This document shows, piece by piece, positions 8,750 through 18,027 of a stretch of DNA of 64,000 nt (its first letter is position 1; every line of letters begins with the position of its first letter). Source of the stretch: JABSSA01 sp039960995 (GTDB lineage Bacteria; Pseudomonadota; Alphaproteobacteria; Rhodobacterales; Rhodobacteraceae); contig JBDVKF010000093.1 in the NCBI GenBank assembly GCA_039960995.1, positions 1 to 64,000 of the forward strand, read 5' to 3'. Made by a program: the position numbers and the translations under genes. The notes beneath the pieces were generated by a model. The model saw nothing but the letters and a program-made list of their open reading frames with translations. It searched no databases and was not told the origin of the DNA.

Positions 8750-9215
8750 TGACGCGCAATTGGACCACGTGGAGGGGCCGCATACGCGAGCGCATCTAAA
8801 AAAAGGGGCTTGTTTCGGGACCTGGCCATTGCTGGCGTAATACGCTGCACACTGCGCGACGGGGCTGGATGTGATTGATGTCGCACTTTGCACAAATTCC
8901 GAATTTCGGTCCGACAGGGCGAAATCCGAACTATGACTCAATACACATTAGGCAGCCTTTCAGTTGACACGAATCGCCGACTTGCATTAACCCGTCGATC
9001 AGCCAAAAGGAGGCGCGTGATGACCGAAGATAGCCAGATAGGGGAGACGCTCTGACGATCCGTCAGGGGTACTCTTGCGCGTCTCCATCACGAGGGCCTT
9101 TCCCTCTTCCTCAACACCATATGAAATTGCACCACTAGAGAAGGTGCCTCGGGCCGTATGTGTGCGCTGTCCTGATTTGCAGCCGTCATGCGTGCCTTGG
9201 AAAGGAGGGTCAGTC
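8750..9215. other. Intergenic region upstream of the EF-G paralogue
   Basis: About 465 bases with no supported gene. The minus-strand frame at 8513-8941 is antisense to the DUF547 gene, and the in-frame extension of the EF-G gene back to 9075 lacks any EF-G sequence. The region should hold the EF-G promoter; I cannot point to a clear motif. Confidence 0.4.
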
Positions 9216-11261
9216 ATGGCCCGGCATATTAACAACATCCGCAACATTGGCATCATGGCACATGTTGACGCTGGCAAGACCACTTTGACGGAACGCATTT
9301 TGTTCAATGCAGGGCGGATCCATAAGGTCGGCGATGTCCACACGGGCAACACAGAAATGGACAGTCGCGCGGTTGAACAGGCGCACGGTATTACGATCTC
9401 GGCTGCGGCCACAGCATTTGAATGGGACGGCTGTGACGTCACCGTCATCGACACGCCTGGACACGTTGATTTCACGATCGAAGTCGAACGATCCTTGCGC
9501 GTGCTTGACGGCGCTGTCGCGGTCTTTTCAGCAGTGTCTGGGGTAGAGCCACAGTCCGAAACCGTCTGGCGACAGGCGGATCGCTACGGCACACCGCGGG
9601 TTGCGTTCATCAACAAGATGGACAGCCTTGGTGCCGATTTTGACGGTTGCGTTGTGCAAATCCGGGACCAGCTTGGGGCAGAACCTTTGGTTGTTCAGAT
9701 GCCAATGGGGTCTGAAGACGCGTTCTTTGGTGTGATCGACTTGATCGCCATGCGCGCGCTTTTGTGGACCTCGGATGCAACGAAACCAGAGGTGACTGAT
9801 GTGCCTGAAGCGCTGCTTGAACATGCTGAACGGGCCCGCTTGGTTTTGGTCGAAATGGTTGTCGAACATGATGATCGGGCTCTGGTTCGATACCTTGACG
9901 GTGAACACATTGATGCTGAAACGCTGCGCGGACTTTTGCGGGTGGCTTGTATCAAGGGTGCTGGAGTGCCAGTTCTGGCGGGTTCGGCGTATCGCAACAT
10001 CGGGGTGCAACCTTTGATGGACGCGATTGCGGCCTACTGTCCGTCACCTTTGGATCGGCCAGCGGCGCAAGGCGTGACACCTGATGGTGAGACGCAGACT
10101 CGTGAGGCCGATGCAAAGGCTCCGCTTCTCGCGCTTGTCGCCAAGAGCCGTGTCACCAAGTATGGCGCGCTTTCGACCGTCCGGCTTTATGCAGGACGGC
10201 TGGAAAAAGGTATGGCTGTGCTGAACGCCACGACCGGAGATCGTGAACGCGTTGGTCGCATCCTCAAGATGCATGCCGACGATCACGTTGATTTGGACGT
10301 GGCTGAAGCAGGCGATGTGATTGCGGTCATGGGCTTGAAATCGGTGCGTGCGGGCGACAGCCTGAGCGATCCGAAGATGCCTTTGGTTCTGGATGGGTTG
10401 GTCTGTCCAGAGCCGGTGATCGAGGCTGTGGTCGAGGCGTCTGATGCTCTGGCGCAATCCAAGCTGGGTCAGGTGCTGGCAACAATGGCGCGTGAAGATC
10501 CGTCTTTGAGTGTCGGCATTGATCCCGAAACGGGACAGACGCTGGTTGCTGGCATGGGCGAACTGCACCTCCAGATCACTCTGGAGGAAATTGCAGGTAC
10601 CCATGGCATCTCGGCCAATCTTGGTCAGCCGCGCGTGGCCTGTCGAGAGGCGTTGATCGGCAAAGCCGTGGTCGACCGAACGTTGCGCAAGCAAACCGGT
10701 GGGCCTGGGCAATTTGCGCGGGTCAAGCTGGTGGTTGAACCCGACGAAGGCCTTGTCTTTGTCGATAACATCACCGGCGGCGCTGTGCCGTCCGAATACA
10801 TCCCAGCCGTGGAAGCTGGGGTGCGGACGGCATTTGCCAGCGGCTCAGGACTTGGGTGGCCTATGTCGGGCGCACGCGTCACGCTTGTTGATGGGGCATT
10901 CCACCCCAACGACAGTTCGGCGACTGCGTTCGAACGGGTCGCTCGGGAAGCCACGGTTGCAGGCTTTGCTGAAGGCGGAGTGGTTCTTCTGGAACCGCGC
11001 ATGAAAGTCGACATCGCGACGCCAGACGACTTTGTCGGCGCTGTGATCGGCGATCTGAATGCACGGCGTGGCACCGTGGTGCAATCGGAGGCGGGGAAAG
11101 CCGGACATAACATCGTGGCCCATGTGCCGCTGGCAACGATGTTTGGATACGTCAGCGCATTGCGCTCACTCTCACGGGGCCGGGCCACCTTTTCCATGGT
11201 GCTTGATCACTATGCAGAGGTTCCCAAGGTGATCGCGACAGAACTGCGCGCTAGCGCTTAA
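9216..11261 (+). CDS. Elongation factor G paralogue
   Basis: The product is 681 residues. The ATG at 9216 is chosen because the protein begins MARHINNIRNIGIMAHVDAG and is preceded by AAAGGAGG. G1 (AHVDAGKTT, 15-23), G3 (DTPGH, 79-83) and G4 (NKMD, 133-136) are intact, with EF-G domains II-V following. There are no neighbouring rpsL/rpsG/tuf genes, so this is probably a second, EF-G2-like copy and not the main fusA. Such paralogues act in ribosome recycling or are of unknown role; a TetM-like ribosome protection role is less likely. Confidence 0.85.
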   Translation: MARHINNIRNIGIMAHVDAGKTTLTERILFNAGRIHKVGDVHTGNTEMDSRAVEQAHGITISAAATAFEWDGCDVTVIDTPGHVDFTIEVERSLRVLDGAVAVFSAVSGVEPQSETVWRQADRYGTPRVAFINKMDSLGADFDGCVVQIRDQLGAEPLVVQMPMGSEDAFFGVIDLIAMRALLWTSDATKPEVTDVPEALLEHAERARLVLVEMVVEHDDRALVRYLDGEHIDAETLRGLLRVACIKGAGVPVLAGSAYRNIGVQPLMDAIAAYCPSPLDRPAAQGVTPDGETQTREADAKAPLLALVAKSRVTKYGALSTVRLYAGRLEKGMAVLNATTGDRERVGRILKMHADDHVDLDVAEAGDVIAVMGLKSVRAGDSLSDPKMPLVLDGLVCPEPVIEAVVEASDALAQSKLGQVLATMAREDPSLSVGIDPETGQTLVAGMGELHLQITLEEIAGTHGISANLGQPRVACREALIGKAVVDRTLRKQTGGPGQFARVKLVVEPDEGLVFVDNITGGAVPSEYIPAVEAGVRTAFASGSGLGWPMSGARVTLVDGAFHPNDSSATAFERVAREATVAGFAEGGVVLLEPRMKVDIATPDDFVGAVIGDLNARRGTVVQSEAGKAGHNIVAHVPLATMFGYVSALRSLSRGRATFSMVLDHYAEVPKVIATELRASA

Positions 11262-11264
11262 ACA

Positions 11265-11291
11265 AAAAAGGGCGGCCTGTTATGGGCCGCC
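11265..11291 (-). terminator. Rho-independent terminator reading leftwards
   Basis: A stem of GGCGGCC (11271-11277) with GGCCGCC (11285-11291) lies next to an A-run at 11265-11269, i.e. a T-run after the stem when read on the minus strand. It sits just after the EF-G stop codon. The good orientation is leftward, as if to stop transcription entering EF-G from the right; it may also work weakly rightward. Confidence 0.6.
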
Positions 11292-11307
11292 TGCAGCATT
11301 ATGAACT

Positions 11308-11622
11308 TTATCGGCGTTTGAAATCGCCAATGTGTCTTCTAGTTCGACACATAGAAATCAGACTGTGCTCTCCATCGTGGTGCAACCGCTCACGAACCCA
11401 GCTGAGCCAGAGGTATTTGGTGCCAACCAACAACTCGCCTTCCATCCACAGTCTGGAAAGAGGAATGCGTCCAGCCAGAAACCTGAAAGCGTTCCGGTTT
11501 CTGCGTCCTGCTCTGCAACACAGACACCCGTCAGCGATTGATACCCCAAGGGCATAAATTCGCGCCACCCTTGACACTAACCCAGGTGGCTGGCCTTTTC
11601 CCCTGAATACCAAGAGGCTCAA
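11308..11622 (-). CDS. Weakly supported open frame, unknown
   Basis: A 104-codon frame on the minus strand fills most of the 11292-11623 gap and ends 17 bases before the leftward terminator, which is the main reason to list it. The product is basic and cysteine-containing and matches no family I know. A second minus frame (11358-11555) overlaps it. Either, or a frameshifted gene spanning both, could be what the terminator serves. Confidence 0.25.
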   Translation of the reverse strand: MSLLVFRGKGQPPGLVSRVARIYALGVSIADGCLCCRAGRRNRNAFRFLAGRIPLSRLWMEGELLVGTKYLWLSWVRERLHHDGEHSLISMCRTRRHIGDFKRR

Positions 11623-11623
11623 A

Positions 11624-12271
11624 ATGCTAACAATCTATTCTGTCCCGGTCGCCGTGTACTGTGCGAAACTGCGGATCATGCTGGAACACAAATCGATCCC
11701 ATTCGAACAGCTTCCACCACCCGGCGGTTACGGATCTGATGAATACCGTGCGATCGTGCCGTCAGGAAACCTGCCTGCAATGATCCATGACGAGTTCATG
11801 CTGTCAGATTCTGAAGCAATTGCAGAATACCTGGAAGACGCCTTTCCAGACGTTCCAATGTTGCCCGATACGCCAAAATTACGTGCCAAAGCCCGTGAAT
11901 TTAGCCGGTCCCACGACACGCGCTTAGAACCCGCCGTTCGTGCAATCTACCCTCATGTGGATTATGAAACACGCGACCCAGACGCAGTGCAAAACGGCGG
12001 TGCGCTGATTTCTAAACACCTCTCATCGCTTGGTTTGCTATTATCTCAAAACCCGCTTGATACCGGCACGCTATGGCTATGTGATTGCGGGTTTGCTGTG
12101 ACATTTGCGTGGATCAAGGCGTTTGAGACCGCACTTGATTTACCAATCACATGGTCGGACATTGTCGTTGATTATGACAAACGGCTTCGGTCATTTAGTG
12201 TCGTCAGCGAAGAACTGACAGCATACCGACCAGCGATGGACGCTTATTTAGAGAAAGCTAAACCGCGCTAA
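11624..12271 (+). CDS. Glutathione S-transferase family protein
   Basis: The product is 215 residues from ATG 11624 (site AAGAGG). The N-terminal thioredoxin-like domain shows the strand-helix start TIYSVPVAVYCAKLRIML, the cis-Pro segment SGNLPAMI and the glutathione-binding DSEAIAEYLE. An all-helical C-terminal domain follows. Members conjugate or use glutathione; Tyr/Ser/Cys catalysis cannot be decided, though Ser6 is a candidate. Substrate unknown. Confidence 0.8.
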   Translation: MLTIYSVPVAVYCAKLRIMLEHKSIPFEQLPPPGGYGSDEYRAIVPSGNLPAMIHDEFMLSDSEAIAEYLEDAFPDVPMLPDTPKLRAKAREFSRSHDTRLEPAVRAIYPHVDYETRDPDAVQNGGALISKHLSSLGLLLSQNPLDTGTLWLCDCGFAVTFAWIKAFETALDLPITWSDIVVDYDKRLRSFSVVSEELTAYRPAMDAYLEKAKPR

Positions 12272-12438
12272 ACAGGCACGGCTTTTTCCGGCGAGCGGAT
12301 TGCGACACGGAACAGCTTTCCGACGTTTTTATCTCTCTGGCGACTTCTGATCTTTGTCCACGTTAATCACCACAGTCAGCGTATAACCGGGCGAAGCCTT
12401 TGGGGGATGGCGGCGTTAGACCTTCAAAACGATGACTT

Positions 12439-12813
12439 TCAAACGACAAAACGATGCCCTTCTGAAATTAGAATATCTTTCACTCGCTCCAATTTTTCAA
12501 ATGGGCAAAGGATATGTTCACCATCGAAAGTGCAAAGCACAAAGACGCCAATACCGTCGGAAGATATCGGCGACACAAGAGAGGCGACGATTCCGGTTTC
12601 AGCAAAGGCGAACGGCCCAATGCTGCGAAAGCAAGCCCAACCTCTGTCAGCGGTGACACTCTGAGGAATTCTGCTTTCGTCGCAGACAAGGGTCAATTCA
12701 TCATCGGCCTTAACCATTGCCACGAAGCCAGCCCCATTCATCCAATTCGGAATGCTTGACTCTGCAGGAAGACGCGCAATCGCGAATGTTCCCTTAATCA
12801 CTTTCAAAAACAC
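12439..12813 (-). CDS. ACT-domain protein (CASTOR-type)
   Basis: The product is 124 residues from GTG 12813, with GAGGAG upstream. The sequence begins with a strand-rich IKGTFAIARLP segment, then LTLVCDE and RGWACFRSIGPFAFAETGIVASL, which is the pattern of the small bacterial tandem ACT proteins related to the CASTOR fold. These probably bind an amino acid; ligand and partner are unknown. No neighbour is clearly co-transcribed. The 12814-13107 gap to the left end of the next minus-strand gene holds no supported gene. Confidence 0.75.
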   Translation of the reverse strand: MFLKVIKGTFAIARLPAESSIPNWMNGAGFVAMVKADDELTLVCDESRIPQSVTADRGWACFRSIGPFAFAETGIVASLVSPISSDGIGVFVLCTFDGEHILCPFEKLERVKDILISEGHRFVV

Positions 12814-13107
12814 AACCTGCTCCTCGCATCGTTATGCGTGAACCGTTAGCAGGGCTCGCGATTTTTCCTATGGAGTGAATTTGTCGCAGTAACCAAGCAT
12901 TGGCGCAACCGCAGCGTATTCCCGCCCTGTTTCGAGCGGCTTGCCTTGACCGGGGTGAAGGTAAAGAACCAGCATAAGGTAAAAGTGTTCGATTTCTAAA
13001 CGCGGGAAAGGCATGATTGAGATTTTTTATCCACACAACATAACATTAGTTGCGACGTGAAAAGGTGGTTCTTTCAAGCGAAGCTGATGAATTGCCTAAG
13101 TTGCCCT

Positions 13108-15222
13108 TTAAAAGAAAATACCACCTTGTGCCTGGGCAAACGCATCACCGCGGTGAGCGGTGACGATGTTATGTGTCTGCAACCTCTCCAGTACTTCGTA
13201 CACGGTTTCATGATCCGTCATAGTTTCGATGAGGTTGCCCGGAACCAGTTTAAACCGTGGAAGGGCTTGGGTGGGCTCGCGGGTTTCATAATCTCGTTGA
13301 TAATCGCGTTGCTCCATTAAATGACAATCTGGATAGGTGTCGTTTGTCCAAGATGCGTCAAAGGGAATGTAGACGAATGCGCCGCGCAGCAAGCGTTGAT
13401 CATTCCCATTTTCGAGGTTGAGAATGATGGGCCCCACGGATGACGCAACATGTTTTTTGAGTGCCCGCACGTAAAACCCAGTATCTTGGAACCCATACAA
13501 AGTGTCTGACTGAGCTTTGGATTTAGACAAGCCGTAAAGGTCCGCGATTGCCGTGTTGCCTGTCATCTGGGCCAAATATTGAGCCTCTTCGACAACCCTT
13601 TGCGGATCAATACCTTGAGGTGTGTTCGCCTGTTCCAAAATGTCTGCGGCTAACTGTTTATCGCGTATGTTCACGGCCAGGATTTCATGCCCGCCGCGCA
13701 ATTCAAACTGTTGTTTCGTGACCTTTTTTAGCAACGAAGCCCGTCTGGCGCTTTCAAATTTCACAATTTTACCGTCGGGAATATCGACCAGAAGAACCCG
13801 TTTTTCTTGCCGGCGTTTTACAAAACTGGTGTAGTCAATTTCGGAACGATCAAGGCGCAAAAACATGAAGCCGCTGTTATCGGTTACAAAGCGTTTTGAC
13901 AGATTTTCAGACAGCGATGGAGCGATGCCTTTCAGGATTTCTGGGACGGCATTGGCACCTGACGAGGCTACCCTCGGGCCTTGCCGGGCTTGGATTTCTT
14001 CGACCAGAGGGTAGCGCAAGATATATTCACACACGGCCTCTTTTGCGCCTCCGTAACGAAGCGACGGAACTGTATCTGACCCACCATGCAGCATGCGCAG
14101 CGTGTGTGCGATCCCGCCGCCGTTGGATTGCGGGGAAACAATGCGATGATGAACGTCGGGGGCATGACGCAGACAGGACTGAAATCTGGCTGTGAACGGG
14201 TCCAAGACGAAACAGATATTGGATGCGACAAGGAACTGCGTCGAATCGGCGATGTCGTTTGCCTGCGGAATACCGCGTTCGATCATGTTCTGACGGAAGG
14301 TTTCGATTTCGGCGATACAGGTTTCGAACTGGGTGTAGATGGCTTCTTCGTGGTTGGGCATCAACCGTGACAATGTTTGATGGACATATAGGTGGAAACA
14401 CAATGCGATTTGCTCGTAATTGATTAGTAGCGGGTTTTTGTCTTTGTGATCGACAAAGAAGATGTCGTCCCCCCATGCTTTGAACGCGTCACTTTTGGCA
14501 TCGGTGTCGTAGAGCAACCAATTGTGGAACCGGTCGTGAACACTGGGTTTAAGGGCGGCGACCGTGGACCGTATCAGGGGGTGATCGTTTGCCGCACACC
14601 CTGTTTGTGATCGATAGTCGTCAAAGGCATCGCAAAATTGATTGGAAAGAATGATCGCTGGGTTGTGGTCAATGAAACCATCGTGTTCATGTTTCATGAC
14701 GGCGAAACGGTAGGGCATACCTTTATAGCGGGGCGTCGCAACGGCGCTAAACCCCATGTTTCCGACGGTCGCCTTTGCATCTTTGAACCCATATTTCGCT
14801 GTGACGGGCTGACCATCCCATGGGTCGCGCAACAGAATGGGAGTGGAGGACATGACAGCTCCCATCATCGCGGCCCGTTGGCGCATAAGGTCGGCTGTGT
14901 TGATCGCGCCGCTTTCTGGTAATTGGTCAAGATCAAGACCATCGGCGATCTGTTCGATTTTACTTCGCAACTTCGCAAGATCGTATCGCGCGTGGCGTAG
15001 CATGTGATTGAACTGATCCCGGGTTTGCCCCTTGGCCGTGGCAATATCACGGTATCGCGCGATGGTGTTCAGCAGCAGGTTTTCCGCGTGAATTTGTCCC
15101 TGATGTTGGGCTATTTCTGCTTCAAGTCGGGTGTTAAATGACTCGCCCATGTGCAGAGTTTCAATTTTTGAAATATCGTCGAAAAAAACGTTTACGTCGA
15201 TGTTCTGAAACGTGGAAAACAT
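13108..15222 (-). CDS. Uncharacterised 704-residue protein next to NAD salvage genes
   Basis: A long soluble-looking protein with no signal peptide or membrane helix and no family I recognise. Residues about 24-95 are charged and helix-rich (possible coiled coil), then a region with WDGQPVTAKYGF, a histidine-rich centre (RHAPDVHHR) followed by SPQSNGGGIAHTLRMLHGG, and a C-terminal part with RVLLVDIPDGKIV and GAFVYIPFDASW. There is no P-loop or Nudix box. It lies 137 bases downstream of nadV on the same strand, separated by a terminator-like hairpin, so co-transcription is uncertain. The ATG at 15222 has no strong ribosome binding site. Confidence 0.75.
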   Translation of the reverse strand: MFSTFQNIDVNVFFDDISKIETLHMGESFNTRLEAEIAQHQGQIHAENLLLNTIARYRDIATAKGQTRDQFNHMLRHARYDLAKLRSKIEQIADGLDLDQLPESGAINTADLMRQRAAMMGAVMSSTPILLRDPWDGQPVTAKYGFKDAKATVGNMGFSAVATPRYKGMPYRFAVMKHEHDGFIDHNPAIILSNQFCDAFDDYRSQTGCAANDHPLIRSTVAALKPSVHDRFHNWLLYDTDAKSDAFKAWGDDIFFVDHKDKNPLLINYEQIALCFHLYVHQTLSRLMPNHEEAIYTQFETCIAEIETFRQNMIERGIPQANDIADSTQFLVASNICFVLDPFTARFQSCLRHAPDVHHRIVSPQSNGGGIAHTLRMLHGGSDTVPSLRYGGAKEAVCEYILRYPLVEEIQARQGPRVASSGANAVPEILKGIAPSLSENLSKRFVTDNSGFMFLRLDRSEIDYTSFVKRRQEKRVLLVDIPDGKIVKFESARRASLLKKVTKQQFELRGGHEILAVNIRDKQLAADILEQANTPQGIDPQRVVEEAQYLAQMTGNTAIADLYGLSKSKAQSDTLYGFQDTGFYVRALKKHVASSVGPIILNLENGNDQRLLRGAFVYIPFDASWTNDTYPDCHLMEQRDYQRDYETREPTQALPRFKLVPGNLIETMTDHETVYEVLERLQTHNIVTAHRGDAFAQAQGGIFF

Positions 15223-15311
15223 ACCAGATCAATCCGATGAAATTACGCGTGTCTTTTCAAATCAGGAAAAGGGGCCTGTGGCCAGCCAAAGCAAGGTAAG
15301 ATCAGAATGGA

Positions 15312-15335
15312 TAACGGCCCCCGAAAGGGCCGTTA
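15312..15335 (-). terminator. Terminator-like hairpin after nadV
   Basis: A perfect 9-bp stem, TAACGGCCC (15312-15320) with GGGCCGTTA (15327-15335), and a six-base loop, 24 bases past the nadV stop. There is no clear T-run, so it may be a partial terminator or an RNA-stability element between nadV and the 704-residue gene. Confidence 0.55.
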
Positions 15336-15359
15336 CAGGTGTTAGAGTTTCGCCCGGTT

Positions 15360-16796
15360 TCAGACGTTGGACCAAGCGCGAGCGCGGATTTGATCGAAGG
15401 TTTGCATCCTTGTGATTTCCCCGTTCAGGAACACACATTCCAATGCGTCGCCTCCTTTGGGTATATTCGCCGCCGGCCTGGCAACGAATGCGCCGGACTC
15501 TGTGCGCATCACACCCTGTTTGCCTTTCTTGGATGTTTTGCCGCCCTTTGCAGTGATCGGGTCTTTGAACACATCGTGCCATTTATCATCGTAGTACACA
15601 GCAGACGCCTTCATCGCGTAACCGAAACTATCCCGGTCGACCTTTTGTAACAGACCGCCGCCCATCCCGAACGCGATGTTCCCGATGGCCAAGCCGCGTT
15701 CGATCATCACATCCATGATCTGCAGGATAGAGTCTTTGTTCACTCCATCCCCTTGGATCACGCGGACCTTTTCGGGCAACATCCGGTAACCTTGTTTCGA
15801 CAGACTGTATCCGAACTTGGCCATCAAGGCTTCGATCACATCAGGGACGATTTCCAGCGGGTCGCCACTGTCGGGCCGCACGACCAACACGCCGTCACGG
15901 GCCAAAACGTCGTCTCTCAACGCACCGCCCCAGTAATCTTTGACGGCGCGCATCAAATCATAGCTGTCGCTGACGCAAGCAATAATACCCTCAGGGTTTT
16001 GCTGCAAGAACCTGCGCATCTGGTTGAGCTCACCGTCTTCGCCCGCCGCAGTCATGGTGGAGTGTTCGCTGGCCGGAATAGAGAACCCAGCCATTTCTGC
16101 ACCATAGAAATTACGCGCATAGACCAACCCTGCAATTGTATCAGTCCCCAAAGAACTGACGAGGTGCGCCGCCCCCCCGATGCCTGCGGCCTCAAAACAG
16201 GTGGCGCCACGGGCCCCGAAATCGTGCAGTTTGAATTCTGCACCAGCGGCGTCACCGTCGGTCTGAATAAGCCGTTCACGGATATTGCCCATCACAAAGT
16301 AAGACAGGCTGGCGACACTGCTTGGGTACCAGATGGCACGTAGCAGACGTGTTTCCAGATAGGACACCAACCAGAAGCAATTGGGATCAGTATTTTCGAT
16401 CCGCAGCTGCGGGATTGACACAGGTGCAAGGGTGCCTTCGGGCAAGGCCTTGATCTTGATTGGCAGACGCCCTTGATATGTGTCGATTATATACTGCCAA
16501 CCGTCGACAAAGATGTCGAACCCGTGCGCTTTCAGAAACGGAGTTGCCTCGTCCAGCATGGCTTGGGTCACGACTTCACCCGCCAATTTCGCCAGCTCTA
16601 TCTGCAGGCCAAAGAACATGACCTGATCAATTTGCCCCCACGCGCGGCGCGGTTCCACGTAGGAAGACACATATTGGGTGCCCTCTGGATATTGGCTGAA
16701 GTGGGAAAGTTTGTAACTGTCGGTGTCGTAGAGAATATTATCTACTGCGACGGCATTTGGGAAAAGCGCATTTGCGCCCATTGGGTCGTAAGTCAT
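15360..16796 (-). CDS. nadV: Nicotinamide phosphoribosyltransferase (NAMPT/NadV type)
   Basis: The product is 478 residues, the usual NAMPT length. It has the features of human NAMPT: DTDSYKLSHFSQYPEGT near the N-terminus, FGARG, AEHSTMTAAGEDGE-like (here SEHSTMTAAGEDGE), CVSDSYDL, VVRPDSGDP and GDGVNKDSI, then GGGLLQK and a basic FKDPITAKGGKTSKKGK tail. It makes NMN from nicotinamide and PRPP. The ATG follows GAGGAGGAACAG. It lies 95 bases downstream of nadM, which would convert NMN to NAD. Confidence 0.92.
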   Translation of the reverse strand: MTYDPMGANALFPNAVAVDNILYDTDSYKLSHFSQYPEGTQYVSSYVEPRRAWGQIDQVMFFGLQIELAKLAGEVVTQAMLDEATPFLKAHGFDIFVDGWQYIIDTYQGRLPIKIKALPEGTLAPVSIPQLRIENTDPNCFWLVSYLETRLLRAIWYPSSVASLSYFVMGNIRERLIQTDGDAAGAEFKLHDFGARGATCFEAAGIGGAAHLVSSLGTDTIAGLVYARNFYGAEMAGFSIPASEHSTMTAAGEDGELNQMRRFLQQNPEGIIACVSDSYDLMRAVKDYWGGALRDDVLARDGVLVVRPDSGDPLEIVPDVIEALMAKFGYSLSKQGYRMLPEKVRVIQGDGVNKDSILQIMDVMIERGLAIGNIAFGMGGGLLQKVDRDSFGYAMKASAVYYDDKWHDVFKDPITAKGGKTSKKGKQGVMRTESGAFVARPAANIPKGGDALECVFLNGEITRMQTFDQIRARAWSNV

Positions 16797-16833
16797 TGTC
16801 CTGTTCCTCCTCGGATTTGGACGGATATGAAAC

Positions 16834-16850
16834 CTGCGGACCTCCCGCAG
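16834..16850 (-). promoter_or_regulatory. Leader hairpin of nadV with GAGGT loop
   Basis: Read on the mRNA strand: stem CTGCGG / CCGCAG with loop GAGGT, ending 37 bases before the nadV ATG. The nadM leader carries a hairpin with the same loop and the same closing bases (GG-GAGGT-CC) but a different stem sequence, which suggests a conserved RNA element. Confidence 0.45.
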
Positions 16851-16860
16851 ATTTGGGTGT

Positions 16861-16879
16861 GCAAAGATATGCTCTTTGC
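16861..16879 (-). other. Hairpin just after nadM
   Basis: Stem GCAAAGA (16861-16867) with TCTTTGC (16873-16879), loop of five bases, beginning about 12 bases past the nadM stop codon. There is no T-run; it could be an attenuator or RNA-processing stem between nadM and nadV. Confidence 0.4.
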
Positions 16880-16891
16880 GGGCAATGGGCC

Positions 16892-17998
16892 TTAGCTTTG
16901 CGCCATCAAAATGGACGAATAGGCAAAGGGCACATCAGGGACGAGGGCGTGGATGATATCAAAGTGATCCTCGAAAATCGTATCTGGCGTGATCTCAGTA
17001 ATGGGCACCCACCGTGCGTTGGCGGCGTCATCACCAGCTTTTAATTTCTCTAGCGTCTTTCTGTCCTGCAATTCGAACACGAAAGCTTCGGTACGGACCC
17101 AACCCCGTTCAGAGCGTTCAGGATGGTCAAACACGCGCCGTGCTCGCAGCCGTCCACGCATCGCACCTTTGGGCATATCAAGGCCAGCCTCTTCGTAGAG
17201 TTCGCGTACACAAGCTTCTTCCGCCGTCTCGTCTGGATCGATGTGACCACCAGGTAGCGCCCACAGACCTTTGCCAGGTTCCATTTTGCGTTCAACCATC
17301 AAGATATGACCGGACTGTACGACAATCGCATCAGCCGTGTTAATCGGGATCGGGTAACCGTAGACCTTTTCCGCCGCATCAATCCTGTCTTGATAGGCGC
17401 GCACGAATGCGCCTTCTTTACGGATGATATCAACGGCGTCGGGCATTCCTGCCATCCAGTTTTGCACTTGGGCGACTTGATTTTGACCAAACCGATTTGC
17501 CAAACCTGCCACTGTGTCTTCAGTCCCAAAAAACAGGTCTTCGCGAAAATCTGTGGCACTGATCACATCGCTGTCGTGCAGTGATGGTGGCATGGACTTT
17601 AACGCCCAAGACGGGAACCAATTCAGATACTGGGACGACTTATCCTTTTCCAAACCGACCAACAGGATATCAGTTTGGTTTGGATCCAATTCGGCTTTTC
17701 GCATGTGTAGCGTCACTGCTGTACGCACATTGGTTGTCCACGCGCGGTCATTGTACAATGTATCCACGAGCGGCAAAGTCGCGATAGGCTTCGTCACGTC
17801 TTGCGTCGCACCGCGAATAAATGCAGAGCGTTCGTTGTAGGTGAATGGGTTTTTCCAACTGCGGGGACGATAAGAACTGCCCACCAAAATCAACAAGCTG
17901 TCAGCCTGCGCCAAAGCGCTGTTGACAACATCCAAATGTCCGACGTGAAAGGGTTGGAAACGGCCGATAAATACAGCCAATGTGTGCGTCTTGCTCAT
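16892..17998 (-). CDS. nadM: Bifunctional NMN adenylyltransferase / Nudix hydrolase
   Basis: The product is 368 residues with a GGAGG site. The N-terminal nucleotidyltransferase domain carries GRFQPFHVGH (12-21) and a later ISATDFRE segment (ISxTxxR-type). The C-terminal domain has a complete Nudix box from G251 to L273 (Gx5Ex7REUxEExGU). The same domain fusion is known from Synechocystis slr0787 and Francisella, where it makes NAD from NMN and hydrolyses ADP-ribose. Paired with nadV it gives a two-step route from nicotinamide to NAD. Confidence 0.92.
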   Translation of the reverse strand: MSKTHTLAVFIGRFQPFHVGHLDVVNSALAQADSLLILVGSSYRPRSWKNPFTYNERSAFIRGATQDVTKPIATLPLVDTLYNDRAWTTNVRTAVTLHMRKAELDPNQTDILLVGLEKDKSSQYLNWFPSWALKSMPPSLHDSDVISATDFREDLFFGTEDTVAGLANRFGQNQVAQVQNWMAGMPDAVDIIRKEGAFVRAYQDRIDAAEKVYGYPIPINTADAIVVQSGHILMVERKMEPGKGLWALPGGHIDPDETAEEACVRELYEEAGLDMPKGAMRGRLRARRVFDHPERSERGWVRTEAFVFELQDRKTLEKLKAGDDAANARWVPITEITPDTIFEDHFDIIHALVPDVPFAYSSILMAQS

Positions 17999-18027
17999 CT
18001 CGTGCGACCTCCGCTACGACTATTTTA

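Noticed and set aside
10044..10712. 222-codon minus-strand frame
   Set aside because: Lies fully inside the EF-G gene on the opposite strand; His/Arg-rich composition typical of a shadow frame.
13057..13320. 87-codon plus-strand frame ending in a hydrophobic stretch
   Set aside because: Mostly antisense to the end of the 704-residue gene; the membrane-like tail is likely chance.
15753..16343. 196-codon plus-strand frame
   Set aside because: Antisense to nadV, which is certain.
15360..17998. NAD salvage genes as part of a prophage
   Set aside because: No capsid, tail, integrase or att-like repeats nearby; neighbours are ordinary metabolic genes.
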